A stretch of DNA of 64,000 nucleotides from Siphonodentalium dalli (GCA_032622095.1 CP136062.1:53089349-53153348), one strand, 5' to 3'. Counted from the stretch's first letter, positions 20,780-34,559 are shown. Notes: a model not told the origin generated them from the sequence alone. Program-made: numbers and translations.

Positions 20780-23700
20780 CCATGTGGGATAAATAATAGT
20801 TATGCATTAAAATGTTCTACTGTTATTTAAGGCATGTAGAGGAAATATAACAGTTATACATTGATATGTTTTATTGTTATTCAGCGGCATGTTGCGGGAA
20901 TATAGCAGTTGTACAATGAAACGTGTTATTCATGTGAATGTTGTGGAAATATAATAGTTATACATTGAAATGTTTCATTGTTATTCAGGGGAAAGTTGAT
21001 GAAATATAACAGTTATACATTAAGATCTTTTGTTCATATTCAGGGGCATGTTGAGGAAATATAACAGTTATACTTTGAAATGTTTTAGTGCCATTCAGGG
21101 CAATGTTGACGAAATATAACAGTTATAAATTGAAATGTATTATTCGGGGGCATGTTATAAATTGAAATATTAAAATGTTATTCAGGGCATGTTGAGGAAA
21201 TATAACAGATATACATTGAAATGTGTTACTGTTATTGAGAAGCAAGTTGATGAAATATAACATTTATACATTGAAATATTTTATTGTTATTCGGTGGCAT
21301 GTTGAGGTAATATAACAGTTATACATTGAAATGTTTTATTATTTCTCAGTGGTATGTTGAGGAAATATAGCAGTTATACATTGAAATGTTTTATTGTTAT
21401 TCGGGGCATGCTGAGGAAATACAACAGTTATACATTGAAGTCAACATATATACATTGAACTGTTTTATTGTTATTCAGGGGCACGTTGACGAAATATCAC
21501 AGTTATACCCTGAAATGTTTTATTGCTATCCCGGGCATGTTTTGGAAATATAACAGTTATACATTGAAATGTTTTATTGTTATTCAGGGGCGTGTTTGAG
21601 AAATATAACAGCTATACATTCAGGGGCATTTTGCGGAAATATAAGTTATATATTGAAATATTGTATTGGTATTCAGCGGAATGTTGCGGAAATATAAGTT
21701 ATACATTGAAATACGTTATTGTTGTTCAGGGGCACGTTGAGGAACTATCACAATTATACACTGAAATGTTTTCTGATATCCAGGGCATGATTTGTAAATA
21801 TAACAGTTATACATTGAAATGTTTTATTGTTATTCACGGGTATGTTGGGGAAATATAACAGTCATACATTGAAATGTTCGATTGTTATTGAGGGGCATGT
21901 TGAGGACATTTAACAGTTATACATTGAAATGTCTATATTTTTATTTAGGGGCAAGTTAAGGAAATTTAACAGTTATACATTGAAATGTTTTATTGTTATT
22001 CAGGGGCATGTTGCGGAAATATAACAGTTGTAAAATGAAACTTGTTATTGTTATTCATGGGCATGTTGTGGAAATATAATAGTTATACGTTGAAATGTTT
22101 TATTGTTATTCAATAGAAAGTTGAGGAAATATAACAGTTATACATTGAATTGTTTCATTGTTTTTCATGGGAAAGTTTAGGAAATATGACAGTTATGCAT
22201 TTAAATCTTTTGTTATTATTGAGGGGCAAGTGATGTAATATAACTGTTGTATATTGAAATATTTTATGGTCATTCAGGGCCATGTTGACGAGATATAACA
22301 GTTATATGTTGAAATGTATTGACTCAGGGGCATGTTTTGGAAATATAAGTTATAAATTGAAATATGTTATTGTTATTCAGGGGCATGTTGGGGAAATATA
22401 ACAGTTATATTTTGAAATGTTTTATAGTTATTCAGGCCATGTTGAGGAATATAACAGTTATACGTTGAAACGTGTTACTGTTATTGAGGAGCAAGTTGAT
22501 GAAATATAAAAGTTGTTGATTGAAACATTGTATTGTCATTCAGGGGCATGTTGATGAAATATAACAGTTATGCATTGAAATATGTTATTGGTATTCAGTT
22601 GCATATTGCGGAAAGATAAGTTATACATTGAAATGTTTTACTGTTATTCAGGGGCACATTGAGGAATTATCACAGTTATATACTGAAATGTTTATTGCTA
22701 ACCAGGGGCAGTTTTGGAAATATAACAGTTATACATTGAAATGTTCTATTGTTGTTCAACGGCATGTTGGTGAAATATAACATTTGTACACTGAACTGTT
22801 TATATAACAGTTATACATTGAAATGTTGTATTGTTCTTCAGTGGTAAGTTGTGGAAATATAACACTTATACATTGAAATGTTCTGTTGTTATTCAGCGGC
22901 AAGTTGTCGAAAAATAACAGTTATACATTGAAATGTTCTATTGTTATTCAGCGGCATGTTGGGAAATTATAACAGCTGCACATTGAAATATTTTATTGTT
23001 ATTCATCGGCAAGTTGAGGCATTATAACAGTTATAAATTGAAATGTTTTATTTCTATTCAGCGGAAAGTTAAGGCAATATTACACTTATACATTGGTTTG
23101 TTTTAATGCTATCCAGCAGCATGTTGAGGAATTATAGCAGTTATACATTGAAGTGTTCTATTGTTATTCAATGGCATGTTGAGGAAATATAACAGGTGTA
23201 CATTGAAATGTGTTAATGTTATTCGTGGCATGTTGAGGAAATATAAAAGTTACACATTCTATGGTTTTATTGTTATTCATGAGCATATTGTCGAAATATA
23301 ACACTTGCAATGTTTTATTATTATTCAGCGGCAATTTGATGACATCTAACAGTTATACATTGAAATGTTTTATTGCTATTCCGGGACATGTTCTGAAAAT
23401 ATAACGGTTATACATTGAAATGTTTTATTGTTATTCGGCGGTAAGTTGAGGAAATATAACAGTTATACATTGAAATGTTTTATTATTATTCAGCTGCAAG
23501 TTGAGGAAATATAACAGTTATGTATTAAAATGTTTCAATGTGATTCAGCCGCAAGTTGAGGAAATATAACAGTTATACATTGAAATGTTTTATTGTTATT
23601 CAGCGGCATGCTGAGGAATTATAACATTTATACATTGAAATGTTTTATTATTATTCAGGGACATGTTGAGGAAATATAACAGTTAGGTATACATTAAAAT

Positions 23701-24554
23701 GTTTTATTATTATTCAACGTCATTTTGAGGAGAAATACCAGTTATTCATTAAAATGTTTTATTATTATTCAGCGGCAAATTGAGGAGATAAAACAGTTAT
23801 ATATTCAAATGTTTATTGTTATTCAGTGGCATGTCGAGGATATATAACATTTACGCACTGAAATGTTTTATTATTATTCAGGGACATGTTGAGGAAATAT
23901 AGGTTATACATTGAAATAATTTATTGTTATCAGGGGCATGTTGAGGAAATATAACAGTTATACATTGAAATGTTTTATTATTATTCAGCGGCATTTTGAG
24001 GAAATATAACAGATATACATTGAAATGTTTTGTATTATTCAGCGGCAAGTTGAGAAAATATAACAGTTATATGTTGAAATGTTTTATTATTATTCAGCGG
24101 CAAGTTAGGAAATATAACAGTTGTTCATTGAAATGTTTTATTATTAGTCAGCGGCAAATTGAGGAGATAAAACAGTTATATATTCAAATGTTTATTGTTC
24201 TTCAGTGGCATGTCGAGGAAATATAACATTTATGCACTGAAATGTTGTATTATTATTCAGCGGCATTATGAGTAAATATAACAGTTATACATTGAAATGT
24301 ATTATTTTTATTCAGGGGCATATTGAGCAAATATAACAGCTATATATTGAAATGTTCTGTTGTTATTCAGGGGCATGTTGAGGAAATATAAAGGTTATAC
24401 ATTGAAATGTTTTATTGTTATCCAGCGGCATGATGAGGAAATATAAGTTATACATTGATATGTTTTATGTTTATTCAGGGGCATGTTGAGGAAATATAAC
24501 AGTTATACATTGAAATGTTTTATTTTTATTCAGCTGCAAGTTGAGGAAATATAA
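20780..24554. repeat. 55-bp satellite array, block 2
   Basis: About 65-70 further units of the same 55-bp satellite. Toward the distal end (from about 22840) many units carry CAGCGGCAAGTTG instead of CAGGGGCATGTTG, so at least two local sequence variants exist. A few units are shortened (near 21160, 21620 and 22795). Frames of 93 and 76 residues across it are repeat artefacts. Confidence 0.95.
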
Positions 24555-24726
24555 TTATAGACGACAGACATATGAAATAATACACGCGCGGAAGGATTTA
24601 TATTCATTTGTGGGGAAAAGTTTATGCTCAGATGGCTGTTTAATGAACTTATTGTCTTATTATTTCCGAAAGAGTTTTCTCGTCGATGAGTATATGTGTG
24701 TAACTGTGTATTTAGTAAATACAAAC

Positions 24727-25494
24727 TTAAATGGGTACTGTACACTAAATCCGGCCATTTATTGGAATATCTCCTTTTATACTCAACAGAATATGTGCAA
24801 CGAGTTAATTAATTTGAGCCATGGATTGGTGAAAATTACATGGTAATTATAATGAAAATTGATAAATGGCTAGAGTTATAAATTCATTTTGTTATAATTA
24901 CCATGTTGTTTGCATCGTTCGTAGAGCATACAAGTGTATTTTGCACTAATACATGGTATAACACTCACCAGGTTCTTTAACACTAAGTTGTCAATTCTCA
25001 GAAACATGTTGATGATATTTATTCATACAAATATATACAAGTTAACACCACAGACAGGCGGTCACGGAGAATAACAATATAACATCTTCTCACACTATAC
25101 GTTCTGAACAAGAGTGAGTTCAGAATCAAATTCATTTTAGTCTCGGCTGAAACAAGTATATATGACAATCTGGAAGCCAACGCCTAATGGACTTAACGGA
25201 TGTGTAACAATATCATTGGTACACGTAGTGGCCTGCTCAACAGGTTAATATAATATATACTTATGGATCACTAGGCCGTGAGGAAATAGCACAGGCCATT
25301 TCCTCCCGGGTCAGTTTCCCACGCATAAAATATGGACATTTGAGCTAGGGTATTGACTTCCAAATTAACCTTACTTACGCCGTGTAACATACGAAAGTGT
25401 TACACTGGCTCAAATTTATTTGTTGCATATAGTCTGCTGTGTTTAAAGGAGATATAACATAAATGGCAGGATTTAGTGTACATTATCCCTTTAA
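24727..25494. mobile_element. 760-bp TIR element with TTAA flanks
   Basis: Element 24731-25490. The left end ATGGGTACTGTACACTAAAT and the inverted right end AGGGATAATGTACACTAAAT match over about 50 bp, and TTAA lies outside both (24727-24730, 25491-25494). TTAA targets are typical of piggyBac-type elements. A fold-back at about 24837-24907 (ATGGTAATTATAA) lies inside. No transposase seen. Confidence 0.75.
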
Positions 25495-26575
25495 GACTTA
25501 AACTAAGCTCTCGGTTAAATCGCTTTCTTTTCGTGGATCGTACCGTAGCCGATGAGGTTTTGGTTGTGAATGCCTCAGCAATTTGGGCTTGACGAGGAGG
25601 TAGTTTCTAACCCTGACATGAGTGAAAATTGGGACCAATTTTAAAGCTTTATCTATGGACATATCTACGTGTCATTTGGATCGTCACATGGTCATTTCGA
25701 TAAAAAACGAGAATGAATGCCAGTCATAATAAGTCAGTATTTACCGCATGTTGACATTTGCTTGTCTCTACTAAATGTTCATTAACGAGTATACATGTAG
25801 TTCCCATATGAAACGTTTACATGTATAAAACAAATTCAACCAATGATGAATTTTTAATCTCAACATAAAAATTTTCAGAAAATTTATATAAATCGTTCTG
25901 CACTTATCTGTCGTCTGAGTCACATTTCCTGAATACCCTCTAAATGAATATAATACAAATGTATTTTTCACAACTGAATTGAGTGATCTATGTAGTAAAT
26001 AAAGAGATTTTAAATTATCTAGTCAATATATTTCTTACCTTTAAAATTGGATAATGATAATCGCAGTCACAAAACACTTAATTCCGATAACAGTATGCAA
26101 TGGAAATCCTGGTTCCCGACTAATAAGCAGCTATATCCCCATCGAAATAACCTTATTTCCTTTCCACTATTGGTGAAGTGTGCCCCGTGGTCAGTATCGT
26201 GCCTTCCGATTGGCTGATAGTTTCCGCCTCATGAATATTTAATGATCTTCCCAGCCAATGTCATATTTAAATTTATTCCGGTCCAAAATTGTATAGATAA
26301 TTTCAATAGATTAAGGGCTTTGTTCGGATTCAAACACGTTATTCTGGTGAGTGGTATATGGCAGCTCTCCTTCTGCATTTTAAATCAGAGTCCAGCAGCA
26401 AACATCGTCGTTGGTGCTAATCAATAAGAGTATGTGTCCTCGGGTTCCTGTTCAATTGCCTCTAAGAGTTTATTCAGAAATAACCACAAGTACGGCTGTT
26501 TAGTGTAGTTGGATATTACATGTATACCAGATTCTACTCAATATATTTATCACAAATCTTTTATGTGCTAAAGTT
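25495..26575. other. No gene seen
   Basis: Mixed low-complexity and unique DNA. The frames at 25771-25971 and 26242-26427 are short and show no domain. Confidence 0.4.
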
Positions 26576-27537
26576 CAGGGGCCTGTTTCATGAAGCAAGG
26601 TCATAAGATTATTTTAAGATGGACTTAATCTAAGATCTAAGGTGGATCTTATGATGTAACTTTTCCGTTTCAAGAACGCGTTTCACAAAACAAGATTAAG
26701 TCATATACTTAAGTATAGTATTTTAAGTTCGCGTGCTTTTAGACTGGCTCTCGACAATTTATTACAGCTATGAGCAGAAAATGTTGGTTCTGTGTATGTT
26801 ATATGCCCAGGTACAGTGTCTGGTGACATATACTAGGGCGTGTCTAAGAATAATTATGATATTGTAATCCAAGGGTGATAATCAGTATAATGACTGGTGC
26901 ATACTTAACTGCACGAGCGCGCTTTTTAACTGTGTTTTCGCGTCAGACTCCATCCACACATAGCTGAGTGCTTCCAGTGCATATTTTAAACAAACGTAAC
27001 GAGCTCAAATATATTATTTCAGTTATTAAATGGACTTATACATCGTAACTCAGAATGTGAACCTTCACCCATATAACATGCCATTATGGCGACGCGAGAC
27101 ATATGTTCGCCCCTTTCAATGCAGATATTATAAGTTCTAATACAGTAAACGTCTTTGAAGCATCTATAATACCAGGAAACCGAATATGTCGCCACGACGG
27201 CATACGCATATAATACACCACGATGGAAGCACTGAACTAAACGCTCTTTATTGATTGCCAACATTCATGGAATACTAACACGAAACGCTCTTTATTTTTA
27301 TTATATGATCATAAGTTTCTTTCCCCAATTCCTAAGTTAAAACGTAACGAAAAAAATCGAGATATCTAACGATGTTCACCTCATTAATGAAACAACAGGT
27401 TAATATCAGTTCTGAGTGACGTCAGAAACTTCAGGGGTTAACATAACTTATTATCAGACCTGAAAATTTATCAGGTTTTCCAGCGACGTTCAACGTCACA
27501 ACGTCTTGTCCAATCAAAGCGCGTTTCATATAATAAA

Positions 27538-27683
27538 ACAGTTATCGCATTGTTTCTTGGTTTACACGAGGAATTGTCAGCCCATCGGAAGCCAATATTC
27601 ACCTCGGCCTACGGCCTTGGTGAATATTGACTTCATCGGGTTGACAACTCCTCGTGTCAACCTCGAAACAATGCGATAACTGT
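27538..27683. repeat. Fold-back sequence
   Basis: Arms of about 65 bp: CAGTTATCGCATTGTTTC on the left is inverted as GAAACAATGCGATAACTG on the right, with GCCAATATTCACC against GGTGAATATTGAC near the centre and a CCTACGG loop. Confidence 0.75.
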
Positions 27684-27975
27684 ATAATATTGCTATAATG
27701 TGAACAGGACTTCATATCGTGCTCCAAATAGACTTATTTCCAATCTGAGACGTACTTGTAGAAGCCTTATATAAATGATGTTAATGCCATTTGCTCTGGT
27801 TATGTTGACAAATATGCTAACGCCTGTTATAGTTAACAAACTGCGTATGAACTTCGAAAGTACGTTATGTTGAACGACATTTTGCATATATGTTTTAATA
27901 AAAACCAAAGCAACTACTTCTAATAAAGAGCGTATATAATTAACAACACGTGAACAGACGGTCGGTTCAAAGGCC

Positions 27976-28046
27976 CCTGGGGAAAATTACTAATATACCA
28001 ATATAGAGTATTATAGACTATATTGGTATTTTAGTAATTCCCCCAG
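27976..28046. repeat. Short fold-back
   Basis: CTGGGGAAAATTACTAATAT is mirrored by the inverse of ATTTTAGTAATTCCCCCAG, with TACCAATATAG paired in the centre. The arms are about 30 bp. Confidence 0.7.
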
Positions 28047-28342
28047 TGGTCTGTGGGCCGGTTCACAGTGATATGTTCTTTCGCGGATTCCGGTGTGCCC
28101 GCGCGGTCCGTATACTATATATATACATGCTATATATCTTTTTATTTCATAGTTAATAAACATGTGATGCAGATGTAATAAATGTATAAGATCTGAGATT
28201 CGCGTGGGTGGGTTATTATAATATACATAATAATAAAAAATAACACATATTATGTATTATTATCTTGCCGATATATATACGGGGTACATATACAATATAT
28301 TTTACTATCAAATTATAACATAATAATATAGAAAGGCAAGTA

Positions 28343-28364
28343 AATAATAATAATAATAATAATA
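28343..28364. repeat. (AAT)n microsatellite
   Basis: About seven AAT units. The 135-residue minus-strand frame crossing it is not recognised as a gene. Confidence 0.85.
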
Positions 28365-29624
28365 GCTGACATAAGCATTTATAAAAATAAACTGAGTATA
28401 AATCATTCACTATTATCCTCGATGTGAAAATGTTCGGACTAATTGTCTCAACATGATTATTGTCTACAGTGCGATTGGGTGATTTGAATCGTAAATGATG
28501 TCCAACTCTATGGAAATATATTCTTTTTGTCACAGCAATTAGAAATGTATATATAGTCCGGTCTTGGTGGTTTACAGTTAGTAGCGGACACCCCGCCAAT
28601 CTTGCAACCACTGGCCACGTCACTGCTATAGCTTACCAGTTGGTTATTAATTACTACCATTTCTGAAACACCCCTCCGTGCTAGCAAGATGTTATTCAGT
28701 TAAATGTGTTTATAATAATATATACATGAACTAGATCCCATCCACATTTCGGACCAACTGCGGATCACAACTTAGGTCTTAACTTAAAGATTATCTTATG
28801 ACACATCACAGCAGTCGTAAAGTTAAGACCAAAGTTAAGACCATCTTAAGTTAAGACCTTGTTCGTGAAACGCACTTATGACTGAAGTTTGAACTTATGA
28901 CCATCTTAAGTCCCAACTATGTCATAAGTTGCCTTTATGAAACAGGCCCCTGACAATTGGGTGCATGTGTTTAAATACATACATTTTTTCAACAAGCCAT
29001 CGGATGGATCTCGCTGCCTAAACCCCCTCACACAAAAATCTCGATATAATGGGTGACAGCTGTCTGTCCGTCCATCCGTCCCGACAAATATCCCAACCAT
29101 GATGTGTTTTAATTAATTGACATGTGGCAAATATATACAAAAACATTTAATTGAGTACCTGTCAAATGTCGGTTGTTATCCTATTTTCCGTTCTAGTTAT
29201 ACTTCGGTTATACAGCAGAGTTATTTATTGAGAGCTCTTTTAAATTGATCGTTGTATTGATTTATTCATCTACAATGATCTCTCACCTATGATACATGTA
29301 TCTCTCCAACTGAACATTTGGTCTGGTGATCATGTCGTCACAAATCTTTTAGAAAAGTTTCCAATGAGTTCAATGTTTTTCAAAGCTGGCAAGATGTAAC
29401 TCTATTAAAATTGCTCCATATTTCTACAGAAATAGAGGGCGGTAACAATGTGTAATACGTGTCAATTAAAGTTATCTAGAACCGAATTGTTCCCTTTCAG
29501 TGTCAATATAATAGATTCAAGTCCAATTTGATGAACGGCAGATAGTTGCAAATTAAAAAAAGGAATCGTTATTTTGAGCGGGTGGTTCCTCATTCTTAGT
29601 CGGATTCAGAATTGAATACATTTA

Positions 29625-30756
29625 TAAGGGCGCGTACACATGGCTAGCAAGAACATGTCAGGTATGCCCCATGTGACTTACCTGGCCAATGAAATAAATA
29701 ATACCGGAAAATATCCGACGAAGACAGCACGCTGATATTTTATCGCCAGTTGGTGATATGTGTTCACCTTGATTGGTGGCTATCGGTATCCGTTAACTAA
29801 ACTCAATAAGGGACACGCTGGTAACCGTTCACGCACCCGAGTTATGATCCATCAATATTATCGCCTGTTTCAACGATTGACTTCGTAATTCCATTTTGGA
29901 TTGTTTGACATAATCCGTGAGCTATTATATATGGAGATGTGTGGGGACGTATATCTTTTGAGGGTTTCCGCTGACGGAGGATATCCATGGATTTCCAACT
30001 GCACTCCCATCTTGAACCGGGCCAAAGACTCAAGATCACATAATTTAATTCCCCCCTCCCATCGTCTTTGAATTTCCCCACCTGGTACCTCACATGCATT
30101 GGACTTTGACTGGATACCGGAGAGGGAGGGGCCTATTGTTGTTGGTGTGAAATTTCCAACTAATATTGTTTCCAACTGGTGAAAATGTTGACCATAGTTG
30201 GCGGGGGTTTTATGTCCCCACATGCACCCATGTAAGTTCGGTAACGTAATATACACCACAGGCCCATGAACCAAGCGACATTCAATTGAAAACTTCATAT
30301 GGGTCTCAATGGGGGTGGGGTCTTCCGATTTGCCACAAAACCAAAATAACTTTTGTCACCCCACATATGCATGCATGCACTATGAAATTATAACATTTCC
30401 AAATTTCTGAATAACGTGACCACTTTCTCATTATGTAGAAGATCTTTATGCATGAGACCATGCAACGTTGCTACAGATCGGTGGGTGCCTCATCCCACCC
30501 GACTTCGGTAATACATGTCAACAGTTGGAAATTTCACAAAGCTATGAATTCCAAAATGGACTATATAGGTTATTTACCGGACGCAATTCACTTGAACCAA
30601 CATGGCTAATACTGTTATGATTGAGCTGAATCAACGCCGTCTAAACCGCCGCGTTCTCACGGGCGTAATATTTGTAGCAAGAAAATATCAGTGTGCAATT
30701 TTACCTGATATTTTCTTGCAGATATTTTCTTGCAGCTTCATGTGTACGCGCCCCTA
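29625..30756. mobile_element. 1.1-kb TIR element with TA flanks
   Basis: AGGGCGCGTACACATGGCTA at 29627 and the inverted GGGGCGCGTACACATGAAGC ending at 30754 match over about 17 bp. TA lies on both sides (29625-29626, 30755-30756), as for Tc1/mariner-type elements. Near the right end AAGAAAATATC occurs twice. The two overlapping reading frames at 29842-30298 have no recognised transposase domain. Confidence 0.65.
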
Positions 30757-31920
30757 ATGTCTGTCCAATAAATACATTTATGTTGTACCCGGAAATGTCG
30801 GCTCGGGTAAATTATATATTGCCAAGAAAAGTCGATCCCTTTATATTGCATGTGGCCTAAATCGGTCATGTCAAAATAGGGACTGACCTATAGACAAAAG
30901 TTACTCATAAATTGCCCCCTCCCCCATTTTGTACTAATGAGTGGACAATTGTTACTAACATATAAAAAGTCCTCTTCGAGACATTGCATCAGCTTTCGGT
31001 ATAGATATTATGGACTTGCTTGATAACTGGGAGAATGCAGCATTCCACTGACATCGTCGAAAATCTCAAAGAAATCGACCGCACCACTCCATAGAAAACA
31101 TCGTCTGAAATGTACGCGCAATAGTAAATATTTACATTTCAATTATGGACGATAAACCAACGCAAATTATTCCGCCATCGAAAGTCATTGCATTTAATAA
31201 GATATCAGAATGACTGTGTGGTTGTTGTAAATGTGAAATTAATCAACTGCTAATATTCGAAAAAAATACCACTTTGAGCAAGATTATTCCCCATTTCAAT
31301 CTGATCACCCTATACCATTGCTTTTATTTTCAGCTCACCCACTGAATGGGTTACCAGGCAAAATTTGCGATCACTATCATTCGTGTGGCACACGCATCGA
31401 GAAAGTACGTGAAATTGTCCATTAATTTTATATCGAAGACAAATACAAATGCGCATAACAGAGAACGCTCTTTATTGTTAATTTTTGGGGGCGACAGAAG
31501 CATGACACCCTTTAAATGAGGCAATCATTGCAATGTTTCCCAGACTGACACAAATTTAACACAAGTTATTACATCCTCTTTGAAAATTCGATATATTCTC
31601 ATCAAGACATCCTATTAAAGATTCATGGATCCGATTTGATTATTTTCTGGAATAAACAAAGTTACAGGTGGTGGTTTATAATGGTGTCAAATCGGTCAGG
31701 AAATCTTTAACGCTTAATGTGAACATAGTGAACATAGTCTACAATAAACCAGACACCGTCCATGGCATTGAGATAAATCAGATAAAACTAGTTGAACAAC
31801 TCCATCATTTATCAGAACTGTTTCCCTGGAGTTGAAAAACCATTAAACATATAGTTAGATGTCAGCCAACATTAAATATTGTCCAGAATATATATTGAAG
31901 TACACAAGTATGTGAACTGG
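30757..31920. other. No gene seen
   Basis: No recognisable reading frame, RNA gene or array in this stretch. Confidence 0.4.
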
Positions 31921-32379
31921 TTGAAGGTACTCAATCTGATCAGATGGTCAACATACCATCGAGATGCAACTACAACATTTCTTCAAAATACGTTTTAGTT
32001 ATAAGAATCGATTTAGTGCAACAGAATATGCTAACCGCTGTCAACTGTGGTATAAAATTTCCCAAAACTGGTTATTTATAAACATTTTGTTCAACAAAAT
32101 ATGGCCATATTTTCACTAAAGTGTCACGACATTTAACCGTAATACCGCTTAAGTTTAGAGTTATCCATCTGCATCCGCAATTTTCTCCGAGACCCTCAAT
32201 TTGACCACGTGTTTCTGGGCCACATATCATTACACATCTCGAGTAACAACAAACTTTAAAAATAGATATCTGATTTTGAGTTCTGATGGGTGGGTTCCTC
32301 GACTCGAATCAAATATTTTTACCCCCGAAGCCAAAGAAATAGTAATTTAGGGGCGTCTGATCGGATTGAATACCTTTAA
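31921..32379. mobile_element. 451-bp TIR element with TTAA/TTGA flanks
   Basis: Element 31925-32375. Its ends AGGTACTCAATCTGATCAGA and (inverted) AGGTATTCAATCCGATCAGA differ at only a few positions. The right flank is TTAA and the left TTGA. Homologous to the truncated copy in gene 1 (12007-12345), whose flank is TTAA. Confidence 0.75.
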
Positions 32380-32961
32380 CGTTATTGCGCGACAAATGCG
32401 TGCAATAACTTTAACATGTTCTCACAACTGTGTTGTTCTATGTTTATTGCAAACTCTGAAGAGTGTAGCTTGTAATATACTGAAATTTAGGTCGATATTG
32501 TTTTATTTAATCAACAAAAGGACAAAACAATTGTTTGTATTCAACGTTTTGAATAGTTCTGTATTTTACTTTATTTCGCCAAAAAAAAAAACGAATTTGT
32601 GCGCAATAAAATAAATAGCATGCATATTTTGCAAATATAAATAACACAGCCGACATGATGACGACAATAAATGAGGTTCATGTTCTCACGTGTGGTAATT
32701 GGGCCATACGGTCGACTCACGATTGTCCACGTGGAATTTGGGAAACGTTCGGGTTTTCCGGTAATGTACACGTAAAGGATTTTATGTAAACAAGTTAGAT
32801 GGAAATGTAGTGTTCAAAAGCCACAAATAGCACTAATCATCAACCGCGTTCGGAACGTGGTTAAAAATTATGTTATTTTATTGAAAATAGCTTTTGTTCC
32901 ATAAATAACCCCAGTTTATTATTAACCGACTTTCTGCATAGGAGATACGTCACCTCCGCTT

Positions 32962-34480
32962 TGCACACGGCACAGAAGGTTTCAAAGACAGGGGTGGTCC
33001 GGGCGGTGTTTAGTCACACCCATACATACGGTACAGAAGGTTACAAAGACAGGAGTGGTCCGGTGGTGTTTAGTCACACCCATACATACGGTACAGAAGG
33101 TGACAAAGACAGGAGTGGTCCGGGCGGTGTTTAGTCACACCCATGCACACGACACAGAAGGTGACAAAGACAGGAGTGGTCAGGGCGGTGTTTAGTCACA
33201 CCATGCATACGGTACAAAAGGTGTCAAATACAGGAGTGGTCCGGACTGTGTTTAGTCACACCCATACACACGGCACAGAAGGTGTCAAAGACAGGGGTGG
33301 GCTGGGCGGTTGTTAGTCACACCCATACATACGGTACAGAAGGTGTCAAAGACAGGAGTGGTATGGGCGGTGTTTAGTCACACCCATACATACGGTACAG
33401 AAGGTGTCAAATACAGGAGTGGTCCGGACTGTGTTGAGTCACACCCATACACACGGCACAGAAGGTGTCAAAGACAGGGGTGGTCTGGGCGGTGTTTAGT
33501 CACACCCATACATACGGTACAGAAGGTGTCAAAGACAGGGGTGGTCCGGGCGGTGTTTAGTCACACCCATACACACGGCACAGAAGGTGTCAATGACGGG
33601 TGGTCCGGGCGATGTTTAGTCACATCCATACATACGGCACAGAAGGTGTCAAAGACAGGGTGGTCCGGGCGGTGTTTAGTCACATCCATACACACGGCAC
33701 AGAAGGTGTCAAAGACAAGGGAGGTCCGGGCGGTGTTTAGTCACACCATACACACGACACAGAAGGTGTCAAAGACAGGGGAGGTCCGGTGGTGTTTAGC
33801 CACACCCATACACACGACACAGAAGGTGTCAAAGACAGGGGAGGTCCGGGTGGTGTTTAGTCACATGCATACACACGGCACAGAAGGTGTCAAATACAGA
33901 GGTGGTCCGGGCGGTGTTTAGTCACATCATACACACGACACAGAAGGTGTCAACGACAGTGGTGGTCCGGGCGGTGTTTAGTCACACCATACACACGACA
34001 CAGAAGGTGTCAAAGACAGGGGTGGTCCGGACGGGGTTTAGTCACATCATACACACGACACAGAAGGTGTCAAAGACAGGGGTGGTCCGGGCGGTGTTTA
34101 GTCACATCATACACACGACACAGAAGGTGTCAAAGACAGGGGTGGTCCGTGTGGTGTTTAGTCACACCCGTACACACAACACAGAAGGTGTCAAAGACAG
34201 GGGTGGTCCGGGCGGTGTTTAGTCGCACCCATACACACGACACAGAAGGTGTCAATGACAGGGGTGGTCCGGGCGGTTTTTAGTCACATCATACACACGG
34301 CACAGAATGTGTCAAAGACAGGGGTGGTCCGGGCGGTGTTTTGTCACACACATACACACGCCACAGAAGGTGTCAAAGACAGGGGTGGTCCGGGCGGTGT
34401 TTAGTCACATCATACACACGGCACAGAAGGTGTCGAAGATAGGGGTGGTCCGGGCGGTGTTTAGTCACATCCAAGCATTC
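32962..34480. repeat. 60/61-bp minisatellite, about 25 units
   Basis: Head-to-tail units of the form ACAGAAGGTGTCAAAGACAG, then GGGTGGTCCGGGCGGTGTTT, then AGTCACACCCATACACACGGC. Spacing is 61 bp in the left part (33336 to 33397) and 60 bp in the right part (33900-34140). The 60-bp units stay in frame, which creates artefact frames of 203, 111 and 72 residues with a repeating HTTQKVSKTGVVRAVFS peptide. There is no start context, upstream exon or outside similarity to support coding. Confidence 0.9.
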
Positions 34481-34559
34481 GGTCCCATCGGATTAATTTT
34501 ACTTTGTCCCCAAGTCGAGCGTTAGTCTAGTTTAGGATGCAGTATAAATGTGAAGTTAA

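Larger units (their letters stand above)
26576..28952. mobile_element. Pair of inverted CAGGGGCCTGTTTCAT ends
   Basis: CAGGGGCCTGTTTCATGAAG at 26576 is mirrored by the inverted CAGGGGCCTGTTTCATAAAG ending at 28952. Both ends run into TTAAGACC/TCTTAAG-rich subterminal repeats (about 26600-26720 and 28760-28930). No matching target duplication was found, so this may be one 2.4-kb element or two separate MITEs of one family in opposite orientation. No transposase frame was recognised between them. Confidence 0.5.

Noticed and set aside
17581-24554. Possible CRISPR-like array
   Set aside because: Units are head-to-tail without unique spacers and the genome is eukaryotic; it is a satellite.
28216-28623. 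135-residue minus-strand frame
   Set aside because: Crosses an AAT microsatellite and gives a low-complexity hydrophobic peptide; no domain.
33310-33921. 203-residue plus-strand reading frame
   Set aside because: Lies wholly in the 60/61-bp minisatellite; the open frame follows from the unit length.
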